Under the pieces are notes generated by a model. It searched no databases, was not told where the DNA came from, and was given only the letters and a program-made list of their open reading frames with translations. From M0108 sp963841065 (lineage in GTDB: Bacteria > Pseudomonadota > Gammaproteobacteria > Chromatiales > Chromatiaceae), in contig CAWJBI010000042.1 of the NCBI GenBank assembly GCA_963841065.1, positions 1 through 64,000 on the forward strand: 64,000 nucleotides of DNA. The letters run 5' to 3'. Positions 1 through 8,921 of the stretch are shown one piece after another (position 1 is the stretch's first letter; each line of letters starts with the position of its first letter). The translations under genes and the position numbers were made by a program.

Positions 1-242
1 TGGAAGGTCGAAGGAGTCAATGTTGCCATGGATATTTATACGAGGCCTCTTCGGAGAGCCAGATCTTCTTTTCCTGGAGTCCCCTCAAGCCGGTAGGTAA
101 GGATGAATTGCAAAGTTTCGCCCGCACCTCTTAGTGCATCGCCAGGGAGGCGGCTGGCGGTTCTCCGATAGAGCGCTCACGTTCCAAAAACCACACCTGG
201 CCCTAAACAGTTAATTCTCGACCCATATGGATCCAGAACGTC
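1..242. other. Left-edge stretch, no gene assigned
   Basis: No frame here can be tied to a known family. One plus frame stays open from the left edge to a TAG at 132-134 and could be the 3' end of a gene cut by the window, but the peptide is not recognised and another frame reads equally well to a TAA at 98-100. The rest is ordinary spacer ahead of the protease gene. Confidence 0.3.
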
Positions 243-779
243 ATGTACGAGCAGAGATCCAAACACAATGACATTGCATCGCGCCTTGGCCGTGCCATGC
301 TGTTCGCGGCCTGGATTGTTGGCCTGGCGCTGCTGGTCCTGGTCTTCCAGCGCCTCATGGATCAGGGGGAGAATCCTAATCGGGACCTCGAGCTCAGCCT
401 GGATGGCGTGGGGCGCCCCCAGGTGATGCTGGCACGCAATCGCGCTGGGCACTACGTCGCCCCAGGGCGGATCAATGGCGAGCCGGTCATCTTCATGATC
501 GATACGGGAGCAACGGATGTGGCCTTGCCGCTCGATTTGGCGAAAAGCCTGGATTTGCGCTTGGGGGCGGGACGCATTTCCCGTACCGCCAATGGTGATG
601 TCCAGACCTGGGCCGCCCTGCTTGACGAGGTCGATCTGGGTGGATTGGCGGCCCAGCGGGTGCGAGCCTCGGTCCTGCCCAACATGCCCGGCGACCAGGT
701 CTTGCTGGGCATGAGCTATCTCAAGCGCTTCGAAATGATTCAGCGAGACGGCACCTTGATCCTGCGCGCGCCGGATTAG
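243..779 (+). CDS. Membrane-anchored retropepsin-like aspartic protease (clan AA, TIGR02281-like)
   Basis: Predicted 178-aa single-domain aspartic protease. A hydrophobic segment at about residues 19-37 would anchor it in the inner membrane, with the protease domain outside the cytoplasm. The catalytic signature D-T-G-A-T lies at residues 87-91 after a beta-rich lead-in, and a hydrophobic strand with L-L-G-M-S follows near residue 158, as in retropepsin folds that act as dimers. Family members are common in proteobacteria, and their substrates are mostly unknown. No clear ribosome site precedes the ATG. It converges on znuB and is probably transcribed alone. A second, secreted retropepsin lies at the right edge of the window. 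Family assignment is firm; function is not. Confidence 0.85.
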   Translation: MYEQRSKHNDIASRLGRAMLFAAWIVGLALLVLVFQRLMDQGENPNRDLELSLDGVGRPQVMLARNRAGHYVAPGRINGEPVIFMIDTGATDVALPLDLAKSLDLRLGAGRISRTANGDVQTWAALLDEVDLGGLAAQRVRASVLPNMPGDQVLLGMSYLKRFEMIQRDGTLILRAPD

Positions 780-817
780 GCGGATGCCGACTTCATCCTA
801 TCGCGGTCCAGGCTGGT

Positions 818-1702
818 TCAATGGCTATGGTCGGGGTTTTGGCTCCCCGCCGCCTTGCCACCGCTGGCGGCGAGCCGGGCCCGCCGTCTCGCCAGGAAGC
901 GTGACAGCAAGGCCGAGGTGACGTAGAGGCCGCCGGCCACCAGGATGATGGTCGGACCCGCCGGCAGGTCGGGACCGTAGGACAGGGCCAGGCCGGCGAG
1001 GTTGAGGGCGCCGCCGATCAGGGTGGCGATCAGCATCATGAGCCCCAGGGAATGGACATAGTGCCCGGCGATGGCGGCGGGCAGGGTCAGGAGGGCCAGG
1101 ACCAGGATGAGGCCGACGACCTGGATCAGCAGCACCACGGTCACCGCCACCATCACCAGCAGCAGCAGGTAGAAGAAGGTCACCGGGATGCCGCGCAGGC
1201 GGGCGAATTCCTCGTCGAAGGCCACGGCCAGGAACTGGCGATGGTAGGCCAGCACCAGCAGCAGCAGCAGGCCGTCCAGGGCGGCCATGAACCAGAGACT
1301 CTCCGTCGGCACCAGCAGGATATTGCCGAAGAGGTAGCTCATGAGGTCGGTCTGATAGCCCGGCGTCTTGGCGATAAACAGCAGGCCCACCGCCATGCCG
1401 ATGGCCCAGAGGGCGCCGATCAGGGTGTCCTCCTCGGCCCGCCAGCGCAGCCGCACCCAGCCGATCAAGAGCGCCGCCAGCACCGCCGCGCTCAGGGCCC
1501 CCGCCAGGGGGGAAAAGCCGAAATAGAGGGCGGCCCCCATGCCGCTCAGCACCGAGTGGGCAATGCCCCCGGCGATGAAGGCGATGCGCTTGACGACTAC
1601 GTAGGGCCCCATCAGGCCGCAGCCGATGCTGGCCAGCAGGCCGGCGGCAAGGGCGGACTGGAGAAAGCCCTGGCTGGCGAGGGCTTCGAGAAATTCACGC
1701 AT
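818..1702 (-). CDS. znuB: Zinc ABC transporter permease ZnuB
   Basis: Inner-membrane permease of the high-affinity Zn(II) importer, 294 aa. It is a near-continuous run of hydrophobic helices typical of the ABC-3 family, with the conserved early G-L-M-G-P-Y-V-V-V-K-R region and the G-I-A-H-S motif that contacts the ATPase. A longer frame extends upstream, but homologous sequence begins at the Met used here, which overlaps the end of znuC by 8 bases, consistent with translational coupling. It is the last gene of znuA-znuC-znuB on the minus strand. The C-terminus is rich in Arg, Ala and His. Control is expected through the Zur-like site upstream of znuA. Confidence 0.93.
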   Translation of the reverse strand: MREFLEALASQGFLQSALAAGLLASIGCGLMGPYVVVKRIAFIAGGIAHSVLSGMGAALYFGFSPLAGALSAAVLAALLIGWVRLRWRAEEDTLIGALWAIGMAVGLLFIAKTPGYQTDLMSYLFGNILLVPTESLWFMAALDGLLLLLVLAYHRQFLAVAFDEEFARLRGIPVTFFYLLLLVMVAVTVVLLIQVVGLILVLALLTLPAAIAGHYVHSLGLMMLIATLIGGALNLAGLALSYGPDLPAGPTIILVAGGLYVTSALLSRFLARRRARLAASGGKAAGSQNPDHSH

Positions 1703-2475
1703 GATCCGCTCCCTGGGGCGGGTGGCGATGCGCCACCATGCGCACCGCTTCCCCGTAGAGCTGTTGAATGATGGGGCCGTCGATGGCGTCGGTGTGGTGG
1801 CAGACCAGGGTCCGGTTGACGCAGGCGACGCGGGTGACATAGCTGGAGATGAAGCCGATGTCGTGGGAGACGACCAGGATGGTCAGGCGGGCGTTGAGTT
1901 GCCGCAGCAGGTCGAAGATGTCGCCCTCCAGGCGCTGGTCGATGTTGGCCGTGGGTTCGTCCAGGATGAGGATGCGGGGCTCGCAGGCCAGGGCGCGGGC
2001 GAGCAGGACCCGCTGCAATTGACCCCCGGAGAGGCTGCCGATGCGACGGCGGGCCAGGTCCAGGGCCTCCACCTCGGCCAGGGAGCGGAGGGCAATCTCG
2101 CGATCGGCCCGGCCGTAGCCGCCAGGCCAGAGCTGGGAGAACCGCCCCCCACCCGGGCCACCGATCCGCGCCAGCAGCACGGCCTGCTCCACCGTAATCG
2201 GGAAATCGCGTGGAAAGCTCGGGTATTGGGGCACATAGCCAAGCTGGCGGCTGGCCTCGCGCGGCGGGCGGCCGAGGACCCGGATCTGGCCGGCTTGGGG
2301 GGTGAGCAGGCCCGAGGATGAGCCGCAGCAGGGTGCTCTTGCCGCCGGCGTTGGGACCGACGATGCCGATGAACTCCCCGGCTGCCACGCTCAGACTGAC
2401 GCCCTCCAGGACCTGGGCGGCGCCGTAGGAAAAGTCGAGATCCCGCACCTCGATGACGGGGGCCCGGGAGCTCAT
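1695..2475 (-). CDS. znuC: Zinc ABC transporter ATPase ZnuC, interrupted by a +1 frameshift
   Basis: ATPase of the zinc importer. The first frame carries the Walker A region (G-P-N-A-G-G-K-S-T-L-L-R) and breaks after L-R-L-I-L-G. The ABC signature L-S-G-G-Q, Walker B (I-L-I-L-D-E-P) and the switch His (V-V-S-H-D) follow in a second frame. Removing one base from the G/C run near 2309-2313 restores the expected L-R-L-I-L-G-L-L-T-P-Q-A-G-Q-I-R. The ATG overlaps the znuA stop by 4 bases. The frame break resembles the other single-base insertions in this window, and since both halves are otherwise well conserved the gene is probably intact in the organism. Confidence 0.85.
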
Positions 2476-3353
2476 GGGTTGGGCGTACCGGCGGCGGCGA
2501 TCTGGCGCGCCACCGCGCGCAGGTTGGCCACATAGTCCGGGGCCAGGGGGTCGATGGCGATGACCCGGCCGCCAATGGCGCGGGCTATCTGCTCGGCGAA
2601 GCGCGGGTCGGACTGGGGCTGGATGAAGACGACGCGGATCTGGTCGCGCTTGGCTTGCTCGATCAAGGTCACCAGGGTCCGCGCCCCTGGCTCCTTGCCC
2701 CCCTGCTCGATCGGCACCTGGGTCAGGTCATAGGCCTGGGCAAAGTAACCCCAGGCGGGGTGGAAGACCAGGAATTTCCGACTGGGCAAATCCTGGAGTT
2801 GAAGGCGGATTTCCTGGTCCAGGGCCGCCAGTTCGGCGGCGAACTGGGCCTGGTTGCGGGCATAGTCCTCGGCATGGGCCGGGTCGAGTTCGGTCAGGGT
2901 ATCGCGAATGCTGGCCGACATCCGCGCCGCCAGCAGCGGGCTGGTCCAGAGGTGGGGATCCCCGGCCTCGTCCGCCGTGGGGACCTGGCCGGCATGACCC
3001 GGATCCTCATCATGGTCGTGATGATCCAGGGGCAGGAGGTCAATGCCTTCCCGGGCATCCAGGACCCGCATCCGGGGATTGACCGCCCGCAGACGCGGCA
3101 GCCAGGCCTGCTCGAAGGGCATGCCGATGCCGATGAAGAGATCGGCCCGGGCGATGTCCGCCACCTGTTGGGGCGTGGGCTCGAAGGTCTCGTGGTTTTG
3201 ACCGGGCCGCGTGAGGGCGCTCACCTTGACATGTTCCCCCCCCACCCTGGCCACGAAGGTTTCCTGGGGCAGGACGCTGACGAACACCTCCAGGGGGGCG
3301 GCCAGACTCGCCAGGGGCCAAAGGAGGGCGAGCCACATCGGAAGGTAGCGCAT
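2472..3353 (-). CDS. znuA: Periplasmic zinc-binding protein ZnuA
   Basis: Substrate-binding component of the ZnuABC importer, 293 aa from the chosen Met. Residues 1-19 form a signal peptide ending L-A-A. Zinc ligands expected for the A-1 cluster family are visible: H54 in G-Q-N-H-E-T-F-E-P, a His in D-P-H-L-W (about residue 134), a His in F-H-P-A-W-G-Y-F and an acidic residue in Q-S-D-P-R-F. Between the first two lies a His/Asp-rich loop (D-H-H-D-H-D-E-D-P-G-H, about residues 110-120), a hallmark of zinc rather than manganese binders. An upstream in-frame Met is possible, but this start gives the cleaner signal peptide. First gene of znuACB. Confidence 0.93.
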   Translation of the reverse strand: MRYLPMWLALLWPLASLAAPLEVFVSVLPQETFVARVGGEHVKVSALTRPGQNHETFEPTPQQVADIARADLFIGIGMPFEQAWLPRLRAVNPRMRVLDAREGIDLLPLDHHDHDEDPGHAGQVPTADEAGDPHLWTSPLLAARMSASIRDTLTELDPAHAEDYARNQAQFAAELAALDQEIRLQLQDLPSRKFLVFHPAWGYFAQAYDLTQVPIEQGGKEPGARTLVTLIEQAKRDQIRVVFIQPQSDPRFAEQIARAIGGRVIAIDPLAPDYVANLRAVARQIAAAGTPNP

Positions 3354-3434
3354 GGAAAAAGGCTCTTGCGGGATCATGGATGAAAGCCGGGCGGCCGGCC
3401 TCCTGCCGTCTGCCGAAGATTGTCGGGCTCTGAG

Positions 3435-3458
3435 ATGCTGTTAGGGTATAACATTTTC
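3435..3458 (-). promoter_or_regulatory. Candidate Zur box upstream of znuA
   Basis: An imperfect palindrome centred on 3445 contains TGTTA, three bases, then TATAACATT. This matches the core TGTTATANTATAACA of gammaproteobacterial Zur operators at 12 of 15 core positions. It sits about 80 bases upstream of the znuA start, where a zinc-loaded repressor would block transcription of znuACB. Assignment rests on the recalled consensus and on context. Confidence 0.7.
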
Positions 3459-3659
3459 AGGATGGCCAGGAAGGCGATGGCCGCCCAGGTATCCTGTCGC
3501 AACCGGGGTGGCGGCCTGGCGGTACCCGCCTCCCGCTGGAGATCGTCCTTGGCGACCGGGTTAGGGTGGTGTTCGTGGCCTTTCGACCCTAATGGGTTTA
3601 CTCTTTTAGCTACGAAGCGTCACGACGCGGCAAATAGACCAAAGGCGGGGTAAATCGGC

Positions 3660-4478
3660 ATGGCGTGGTGGGGCAAGGTCGTGGGCGGGGCCCTGGGCTT
3701 CGTGTTGGGTGGCCCCTTGGGCGCCCTGCTGGGAGGTGTCCTCGGGCACAAGCTCGACAAGGGCATGGCGTCACTCCAAGGTACGGAGGAACTGGACCCC
3801 GGTGATCGGGAGCGGGTGCAGACCGCCTTCTTTACCGCCACCTTCTCTGTCCTGGGCCACATGGCCAAGGCCGATGGCCGGGTCTCGCCGCGGGAGATTG
3901 CCCTGGCGGAGGCGGTCATGCAGCGCATGGACCTGTCGGCGGACCTGCGCGCCACCGCTATCCAGTTATTCAATAGAGGCAAGGCCGACGACTTCGACCT
4001 GGACGGGGTGCTGACCCAGTTCCGGCGCGAGTGCCACCGTCGCGTTACCCTCTTGCAGATGTTCCTGGAGATCCAGATCCAGGCTGCCTATGCCGACGGC
4101 GTCCCCGCCCCCGCCGAGCAGCGCATCCTGGGCCACATCCGCGAGCAACTGGGCGTCCCCGAGTTCCTGTTTCGCCGCATGGAACAACTGGCGGGCATGC
4201 AATGGGAGTTCGCCGGTGGCGGTGGCGGCGCGGGTGCCGGCGGGCGGCCTGCCGAGCCGCGGGGCCCTACCCTGGAGCAGGCCTACAAACTGCTGGGCCT
4301 GTCCCCCCAGGCCAGTGACGCCGAGGTCAAGCGCGCCTACCGCCGCCTCATGAGTCAGCACCACCCCGACAAGCTCGTCTCCAAGGGCCTGCCGGAAGAG
4401 ATGATGAAGCTCGCCACCCAGAAGACCCACGAGATTCGTCAGGCCTATGAAATGATCTCCGCGGCGCGGAAGGTTTGA
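3660..4478 (+). CDS. djlA: DnaJ-like membrane co-chaperone DjlA
   Basis: 272-aa co-chaperone that stimulates DnaK ATPase at the inner membrane. The N-terminal 30 residues are a Gly-rich hydrophobic segment (G-G-A-L-G-F-V-L-G-G-P-L-G), the unusual DjlA membrane anchor. A TerB-like helical domain follows (about residues 50-180), then a short Gly/Ala linker and a C-terminal J domain (about 208-272) with the H-P-D tripeptide at 235-237. The J domain at the C-terminus distinguishes DjlA from DnaJ and CbpA. The gene is alone on the plus strand between divergent znuA and downstream rpe. Length and domain order match the family. Confidence 0.92.
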   Translation: MAWWGKVVGGALGFVLGGPLGALLGGVLGHKLDKGMASLQGTEELDPGDRERVQTAFFTATFSVLGHMAKADGRVSPREIALAEAVMQRMDLSADLRATAIQLFNRGKADDFDLDGVLTQFRRECHRRVTLLQMFLEIQIQAAYADGVPAPAEQRILGHIREQLGVPEFLFRRMEQLAGMQWEFAGGGGGAGAGGRPAEPRGPTLEQAYKLLGLSPQASDAEVKRAYRRLMSQHHPDKLVSKGLPEEMMKLATQKTHEIRQAYEMISAARKV

Positions 4479-4648
4479 GGCGAGGGGAGCTGGCGGTGGA
4501 TTTGGCGATGGGCGATGCCCTGATTTCGTGACTTACCTGGCTTGGCCCGGGTGAAAATACTCCCGGCTTAGGGTAGAGTGCCCCCTTTCAAAACAACAGA
4601 TCCGGGGGCCTTGACCGGCCATTCCGGTACAAGAGGAGAGACACTGCC

Positions 4649-5341
4649 ATGGCCGCTGATTTCATCGCCCCCTCCATCCTGTCCGCCGACTTCGCCAAGC
4701 TGGGCGAGGAAGTCGATAATGTGCTGGCCGCTGGCGCCGACATCGTCCATTTCGATGTCATGGACAACCACTATGTCCCTAACCTGACCATCGGCCCCCT
4801 GGTGTGCGAGGCCCTGCGCAAGCATGGAGTCACCGCGCCCATCGACGTGCACCTCATGGTCAAGCCGGTGGATCGCATCGTCCCGGACTTCGCCAAGGCC
4901 GGAGCCACCTACATCACCTTCCACCCGGAGGCCAGCGAGCACATCGACCGCACCCTCCAGCTCATCCGCAACGAGGGCTGCAAGGCCGGCCTGGTGTTCA
5001 ATCCCGCCACGCCCTTGAGTTATCTGGACTATGTGATGGACAAGGTGGACATGATCCTCCTCATGTCGGTCAACCCCGGCTTTGGCGGCCAGAGCTTCAT
5101 CCCCGCCACCCTGGACAAGCTGCGCCAAGCGCGCATAGTGATCGATGCCTCCGGCTATGACATCCGCCTGGAGATCGATGGCGGCGTCAAGGCCGACAAC
5201 ATCGCCGAGATCAAGGCCGCCGGGGCCGATACCTTCGTCTCTGGCTCCGGCCTCTTCGGCTATGGCAAGGCCGAGGACCCGCATCGCTATGACACGATCG
5301 TCCGCCAGATGCGCGCGGCCCTCGCCAGCGTCGGCGGCTGA
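4649..5341 (+). CDS. rpe: Ribulose-phosphate 3-epimerase
   Basis: 230-aa cytoplasmic TIM-barrel enzyme interconverting ribulose 5-phosphate and xylulose 5-phosphate in the pentose phosphate and Calvin pathways. Visible signatures are the early A-P-S-I-L-S-A-D-F strand, the metal-binding H-F-D-V-M-D-N-H-Y-V-P-N segment, H-L-M-V, the N-P-G-F-G-G-Q loop and the phosphate-binding E-I-D-G-G-V strand. A good ribosome site (GGAG in aagaggagag) precedes the ATG. It is followed at 13 bases by gph and then trpE, the classic gammaproteobacterial rpe-gph-trpE order. Nothing unusual in length or composition. Confidence 0.96.
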   Translation: MAADFIAPSILSADFAKLGEEVDNVLAAGADIVHFDVMDNHYVPNLTIGPLVCEALRKHGVTAPIDVHLMVKPVDRIVPDFAKAGATYITFHPEASEHIDRTLQLIRNEGCKAGLVFNPATPLSYLDYVMDKVDMILLMSVNPGFGGQSFIPATLDKLRQARIVIDASGYDIRLEIDGGVKADNIAEIKAAGADTFVSGSGLFGYGKAEDPHRYDTIVRQMRAALASVGG

Positions 5342-5354
5342 GGTTCACGGCATC

Positions 5355-6026
5355 ATGCGACCCCGGATGATCCTGATCGACCTGGACGGCACCCTGGTGG
5401 ACAGCGTGCCGGATCTGGCCTTCTGCGTCGATGCCATGATGGCGCGCCTGGGCCGTCCGCCCCATGGGGAGGCGGCGGTGCGCAACTGGGTAGGCAACGG
5501 CGTCGAGCGCCTGGTGCGTCGTGCCCTCGTCGGCCAGCTCAACGGCGAGCCAGAGGCGGCCGATTTCGAGCAGGCCTACCCTATCTTCCTGGAACTCTAT
5601 CGGGACAATACCTCCCAGCGTTCCTGCCTCTACCCCGGCATTCGCGAGGGGCTGGACTGGCTCAAGGGCAACCACTACCGGCTCGGCTGCGTCACCAACA
5701 AGGCCGCCCAGTTTACCGAGCCCCTGCTGCGGGACCTGGGAGTCCGGGATGACTTCGAGATCGTCATCAGCGGCGACACCCTGCCCCGCAACAAGCCGGA
5801 CCCCCTGCCCCTGCTCCATGCCGCCGCCCATTTTGGCGTGGAACCGGCCGAGGCCCTCATGATCGGGGACTCGGTGAGCGACGTGAAGGCCGCCCGGGCC
5901 GCGGGCTTTCGCATCTTTTGCATGACGTATGGCTACAACCATGGCCAGGATATCCGCGACTTCCATCCGGACGCGGTCATGGACTCCCTGGTCGAGGTCC
6001 AGGGTCTGCTGGAGGGGCCGGCCTGA
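5355..6026 (+). CDS. gph: Phosphoglycolate phosphatase (HAD family)
   Basis: 223-aa HAD-superfamily phosphatase that hydrolyses 2-phosphoglycolate, removing a product of DNA repair and, in autotrophs, of Rubisco oxygenation. Motif I is D-L-D-G-T-L-V-D-S near residues 8-16, motif II is the T-N-K region, the motif III Lys is in N-K-P-D-P-L-P-L, and motif IV is I-G-D-S-V-S-D-V-K-A-A. The alpha-helical cap between motifs I and II fits subfamily IA. A longer upstream frame overlaps rpe and is not conserved, so the Met just after the rpe stop is used. Probably co-transcribed with rpe and trpE. Confidence 0.92.
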   Translation: MRPRMILIDLDGTLVDSVPDLAFCVDAMMARLGRPPHGEAAVRNWVGNGVERLVRRALVGQLNGEPEAADFEQAYPIFLELYRDNTSQRSCLYPGIREGLDWLKGNHYRLGCVTNKAAQFTEPLLRDLGVRDDFEIVISGDTLPRNKPDPLPLLHAAAHFGVEPAEALMIGDSVSDVKAARAAGFRIFCMTYGYNHGQDIRDFHPDAVMDSLVEVQGLLEGPA

Positions 6027-6149
6027 GGTGGCGAGGGAGCTGGTGATCGAACCTCTCCAGCGCCTCCCGCCGGGGGGCACGGGGCGGCGATGGCGATGGC
6101 GCCCTTGATCGATCGCCCTTCACCTCCTCGTCACCCTCCCGGAGACCCC

Positions 6150-7628
6150 ATGACCCCCGCAAGCTACGCCGCCCTGGCCGCCCAGGGCTATAACCGCATC
6201 CCCCTGGTCCGCGAGGTCCTCGCCGACCTCGATACCCCCCTCAGCGCCTACCTCAAACTCGCCGGGGAACCCTATTCCTGTCTCTTCGAATCGGTGCAGG
6301 GCGGCGAGAAATGGGGGCGCTACTCCATCCTGGTCCTGCCCTGCCGCACCCGCATCGAGGCCAGCGGGCACCTCCTGCGCGTCTGGACGGGTGGCCACCT
6401 GGTCGAGGAGGCGGAGACCGCCGACCCCTTGGCCTGGATCGACGCCTTCCAGCGTCGTTTCAAGGTTGCCCCCACCCCGGAGGGCATGCCGCGCTTCGCC
6501 GGCGGCCTGGCGGGCTACTTCGGCTACGACACCGTTCGCTACATCGAACCCCGGCTGGCCCAATGCCCCAACCCCGACCCCCTGGGCACGCCGGACATCC
6601 TGCTCATGGTCGCCGACGAGATCGTCGTCTTCGATAACCTGAGCGGGCGCATGATCCTCATCATCCACCTGGACCCGACCGCCGGCGATACCCTGGCGGC
6701 CGGCGAGGCCCGGATCGGCGACCTCATCGAGCGCATGCGCCGGGGTGCCCCGCGCCCGCCCCATGGCCCGGCACGGGTGGTCAGCGAGACCGACTTCGTC
6801 TCGGGCTTTACCGAGGAGGGCTTTCAGACCGCGGTGGAGCGGATCAAGGACTACATTCTGGAAGGCGACTGCATGCAGGTCGTCCTGTCCCAGCGCCTGT
6901 CCATTCCCTTCCAGGCTCGCCCCCTGGATCTCTATCGGGCCTTGAGGGGCCTCAATCCCTCGCCCTACATGCATTTCATGGACCTGGGCAGCTTCCAGAT
7001 CGTCGGTTCCTCGCCGGAGATTCTGACCCGCCTGGAGGACGGGGTCGTCACCGTCCGCCCCATCGCGGGTACCCGCCGCCGCGGCCACACCGAGGCCGAG
7101 GACCGGGCCCTGGAGGAGGAACTCCTGGCCGACCCCAAGGAGCTGGCGGAGCACCTGATGCTCATCGACCTGGGCCGCAACGACGTCGGCCGCGTCGCCC
7201 GCATCGGCACCGTGCGGCTCACCGAGCGCATGATCGTCGAGCGCTATTCCCACGTCATGCACATCGTCTCCAACGTCATCGGCGAGTTGCGCGAGGGTCT
7301 CGACGCCATCGACGTGCTGCGCGCCACCTTTCCCGCCGGCACCGTCTCCGGCGCCCCCAAGATCCGCGCCATGGAGATCATCGACGAGCTGGAGCCGGTC
7401 AAGCGCGGCATCTACTCCGGCGCCGTCGGCTACCTGTCCTGGAACGGCAACATGGACACGGCCATCGCCATCCGCACCGCCGTCATCAAGGACGGCCAGC
7501 TCCACATCCAGGCCGGCGCCGGCATCGTCGCCGACTCGGTCCCCGAGCTGGAATGGCAGGAGACCATGAACAAGGGCCGGGCCATCTTCCGCGCCGTCGC
7601 CATGGCCGAGGCCGGCATCGAGAGCTAG
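6150..7628 (+). CDS. trpE: Anthranilate synthase component I
   Basis: 492-aa large subunit of anthranilate synthase, converting chorismate to anthranilate with ammonia delivered by TrpG at the start of tryptophan synthesis. The N-terminal part carries the feedback-binding region (Y-S-C-L-F-E-S). The chorismate-binding domain shows I-A-G-T-R-R-R-G, L-I-D-L-G-R-N-D-V-G-R, the S-H-V-M-H-I-V-S segment and T-F-P-A-G-T-V-S-G-A-P-K-I-R-A-M-E. The Met at 6150 follows a GGAG ribosome site, so the 20-codon upstream extension is discarded. trpG does not follow directly; an MFS gene does, so the glutaminase must be elsewhere. No leader peptide or attenuator was seen. Confidence 0.95.
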   Translation: MTPASYAALAAQGYNRIPLVREVLADLDTPLSAYLKLAGEPYSCLFESVQGGEKWGRYSILVLPCRTRIEASGHLLRVWTGGHLVEEAETADPLAWIDAFQRRFKVAPTPEGMPRFAGGLAGYFGYDTVRYIEPRLAQCPNPDPLGTPDILLMVADEIVVFDNLSGRMILIIHLDPTAGDTLAAGEARIGDLIERMRRGAPRPPHGPARVVSETDFVSGFTEEGFQTAVERIKDYILEGDCMQVVLSQRLSIPFQARPLDLYRALRGLNPSPYMHFMDLGSFQIVGSSPEILTRLEDGVVTVRPIAGTRRRGHTEAEDRALEEELLADPKELAEHLMLIDLGRNDVGRVARIGTVRLTERMIVERYSHVMHIVSNVIGELREGLDAIDVLRATFPAGTVSGAPKIRAMEIIDELEPVKRGIYSGAVGYLSWNGNMDTAIAIRTAVIKDGQLHIQAGAGIVADSVPELEWQETMNKGRAIFRAVAMAEAGIES

Positions 7629-7698
7629 GTCCGTGTCCCGGGCGAGGGGCGGTCGGCCACTGTATTTCCTTTAATCCGGTTGCGCTTTCCAGGAGGCC

Positions 7699-8865
7699 AT
7701 GGTGTCGCTCAAGGCGCGTCCCCCCCTTGGCATCCTGCTGCTGACGGTGTTCGGCTTCAGCACCCTCTATGCCCCCCAACCCCTGTTGCCGGTCCTGGCG
7801 GAGGCCTTTGGCAAGGGGCCGACGGAGGCCTCCCTCCTCATTACCCTGGCCATGCTGCCCCTGGCCTGCGCGCCCCTGGTTTATGGTTATCTGCTGGTGT
7901 CGGTGCCGGCGCGGCCCATGCTGGCGGGGGCGGCCCTCCTGTTGGCCCTGTGCCAGCTCGGGCTGGCGCTGGCGGATACCTGGTGGCTGATGCTGGCCCT
8001 GCGTCTCATGATCGGCCTCTGCCTGCCGGCCCTCTTCACGGCCCTCATGACCTTCGTGGCCTCCTCGGCCACCGCCGAGACCCTGCGCCAGTCCCTGGCC
8101 TGGTACATCGCCGCCACCATCCTCGGGGGGTTCGCCGGCCGCGCCCTCAGTGGTCTCCTGGCCTCGGTCTGGGATTGGCGGGTGGCGCTGGGGATCTGGG
8201 CGCCGGCCTTGCTGGTCATGGGGCTCTGGACCCTGCGCCTGCCGGGGCGCCAGGAGAGCCGCTTCGTGCGGGTGACGCCGCGCGTCTTTCGGGTCGTGAT
8301 GGACAGGCCCGGCGCCCCCCAGGCCTATCTGACCGTTTTTTCAATTTTCTTCGTCTTCGCGGCGGTGCTGAACGTCCTGCCCTTCCACATGGCCGATCAA
8401 GACCCGGGCACGGGGGCCGCTGGCATTGGCTTCGCCTATCTGGGTTACCTTTCCGGCCTGTTGATCTCCCTCAATACGGAACGACTGAGCCGCCTGTTCC
8501 AGTCCGAGGGCCCCCTCTATGCCTTGGGCCTGGGGCTCTATGCCCTGGGTCTCGGGCTCTTCGCCTTGTCCGCCTTGGGTGGGGTCTATCTGGCCATGTT
8601 CGCCTTTTGTGGCGGCATGTTTCTGATCCACACCCGCCTCTCGGGCCAGGTCAACCAAGCGGGCGGGCCCCATCGAGGGGTGGTCAATGGCATCTATATC
8701 GCCGCCTACTACCTGGGCGGGAGTTTGGGCTCCTGGCTGGCGGTGGAGGTATATCGCCACCTGGGTTGGCTACCCTTTCTGGCCGCCGTCGCCCTGGTCC
8801 TGGTCCTGGCTGGGTATGGCCTACGGGGTATGCTGCGGCGGGAGGCCAGGCTGGCATCGCCATGA
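7699..8865 (+). CDS. MFS transporter (YnfM-like)
   Basis: 388-aa inner-membrane protein of the major facilitator superfamily with about twelve hydrophobic segments in two halves. The N-terminal half begins L-G-I-L-L-L-T-V-F-G-F-S-T-L-Y-A-P-Q-P-L-L-P-V-L-A, reminiscent of YnfM/sugar-efflux-like proteins. The conserved loop after TM2 is poorly preserved, so the substrate cannot be predicted. A strong AGGAGG ribosome site precedes the ATG. It follows trpE by 70 bases in the same direction and may be read through from that operon. Another, frame-shifted reading of this region was treated as a shadow. Confidence 0.85.
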   Translation: MVSLKARPPLGILLLTVFGFSTLYAPQPLLPVLAEAFGKGPTEASLLITLAMLPLACAPLVYGYLLVSVPARPMLAGAALLLALCQLGLALADTWWLMLALRLMIGLCLPALFTALMTFVASSATAETLRQSLAWYIAATILGGFAGRALSGLLASVWDWRVALGIWAPALLVMGLWTLRLPGRQESRFVRVTPRVFRVVMDRPGAPQAYLTVFSIFFVFAAVLNVLPFHMADQDPGTGAAGIGFAYLGYLSGLLISLNTERLSRLFQSEGPLYALGLGLYALGLGLFALSALGGVYLAMFAFCGGMFLIHTRLSGQVNQAGGPHRGVVNGIYIAAYYLGGSLGSWLAVEVYRHLGWLPFLAAVALVLVLAGYGLRGMLRREARLASP

Positions 8866-8903
8866 CCGGGCACCGCCGGCCAAGAGGGGGTGCTAATACA
8901 ATG

Positions 8904-8917
8904 TATTGTCGACAAAG
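8904..8917. promoter_or_regulatory. Candidate GntR-family operator 1 upstream of prpE
   Basis: TATTGTCGACAAAG contains the palindrome TTGTCGACAA. It lies just upstream of the -35 hexamer of the predicted prpE promoter. Sites of this TTGT-NN-ACAA form are typical of FCD-type GntR regulators, and such a regulator is encoded directly after prpE. Confidence 0.6.
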
Positions 8918-8921
8918 GGGG

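Noticed and set aside
1..134. C-terminal end of a gene cut by the left edge
   Set aside because: Two or three frames are equally open over this short stretch and none is recognisable.
1052..1771. Plus-strand Gln/His/Gly-rich long frame opposite znuB
   Set aside because: Low-complexity antisense reading of a GC-rich membrane protein gene; no homology-like motifs and znuB is certain.
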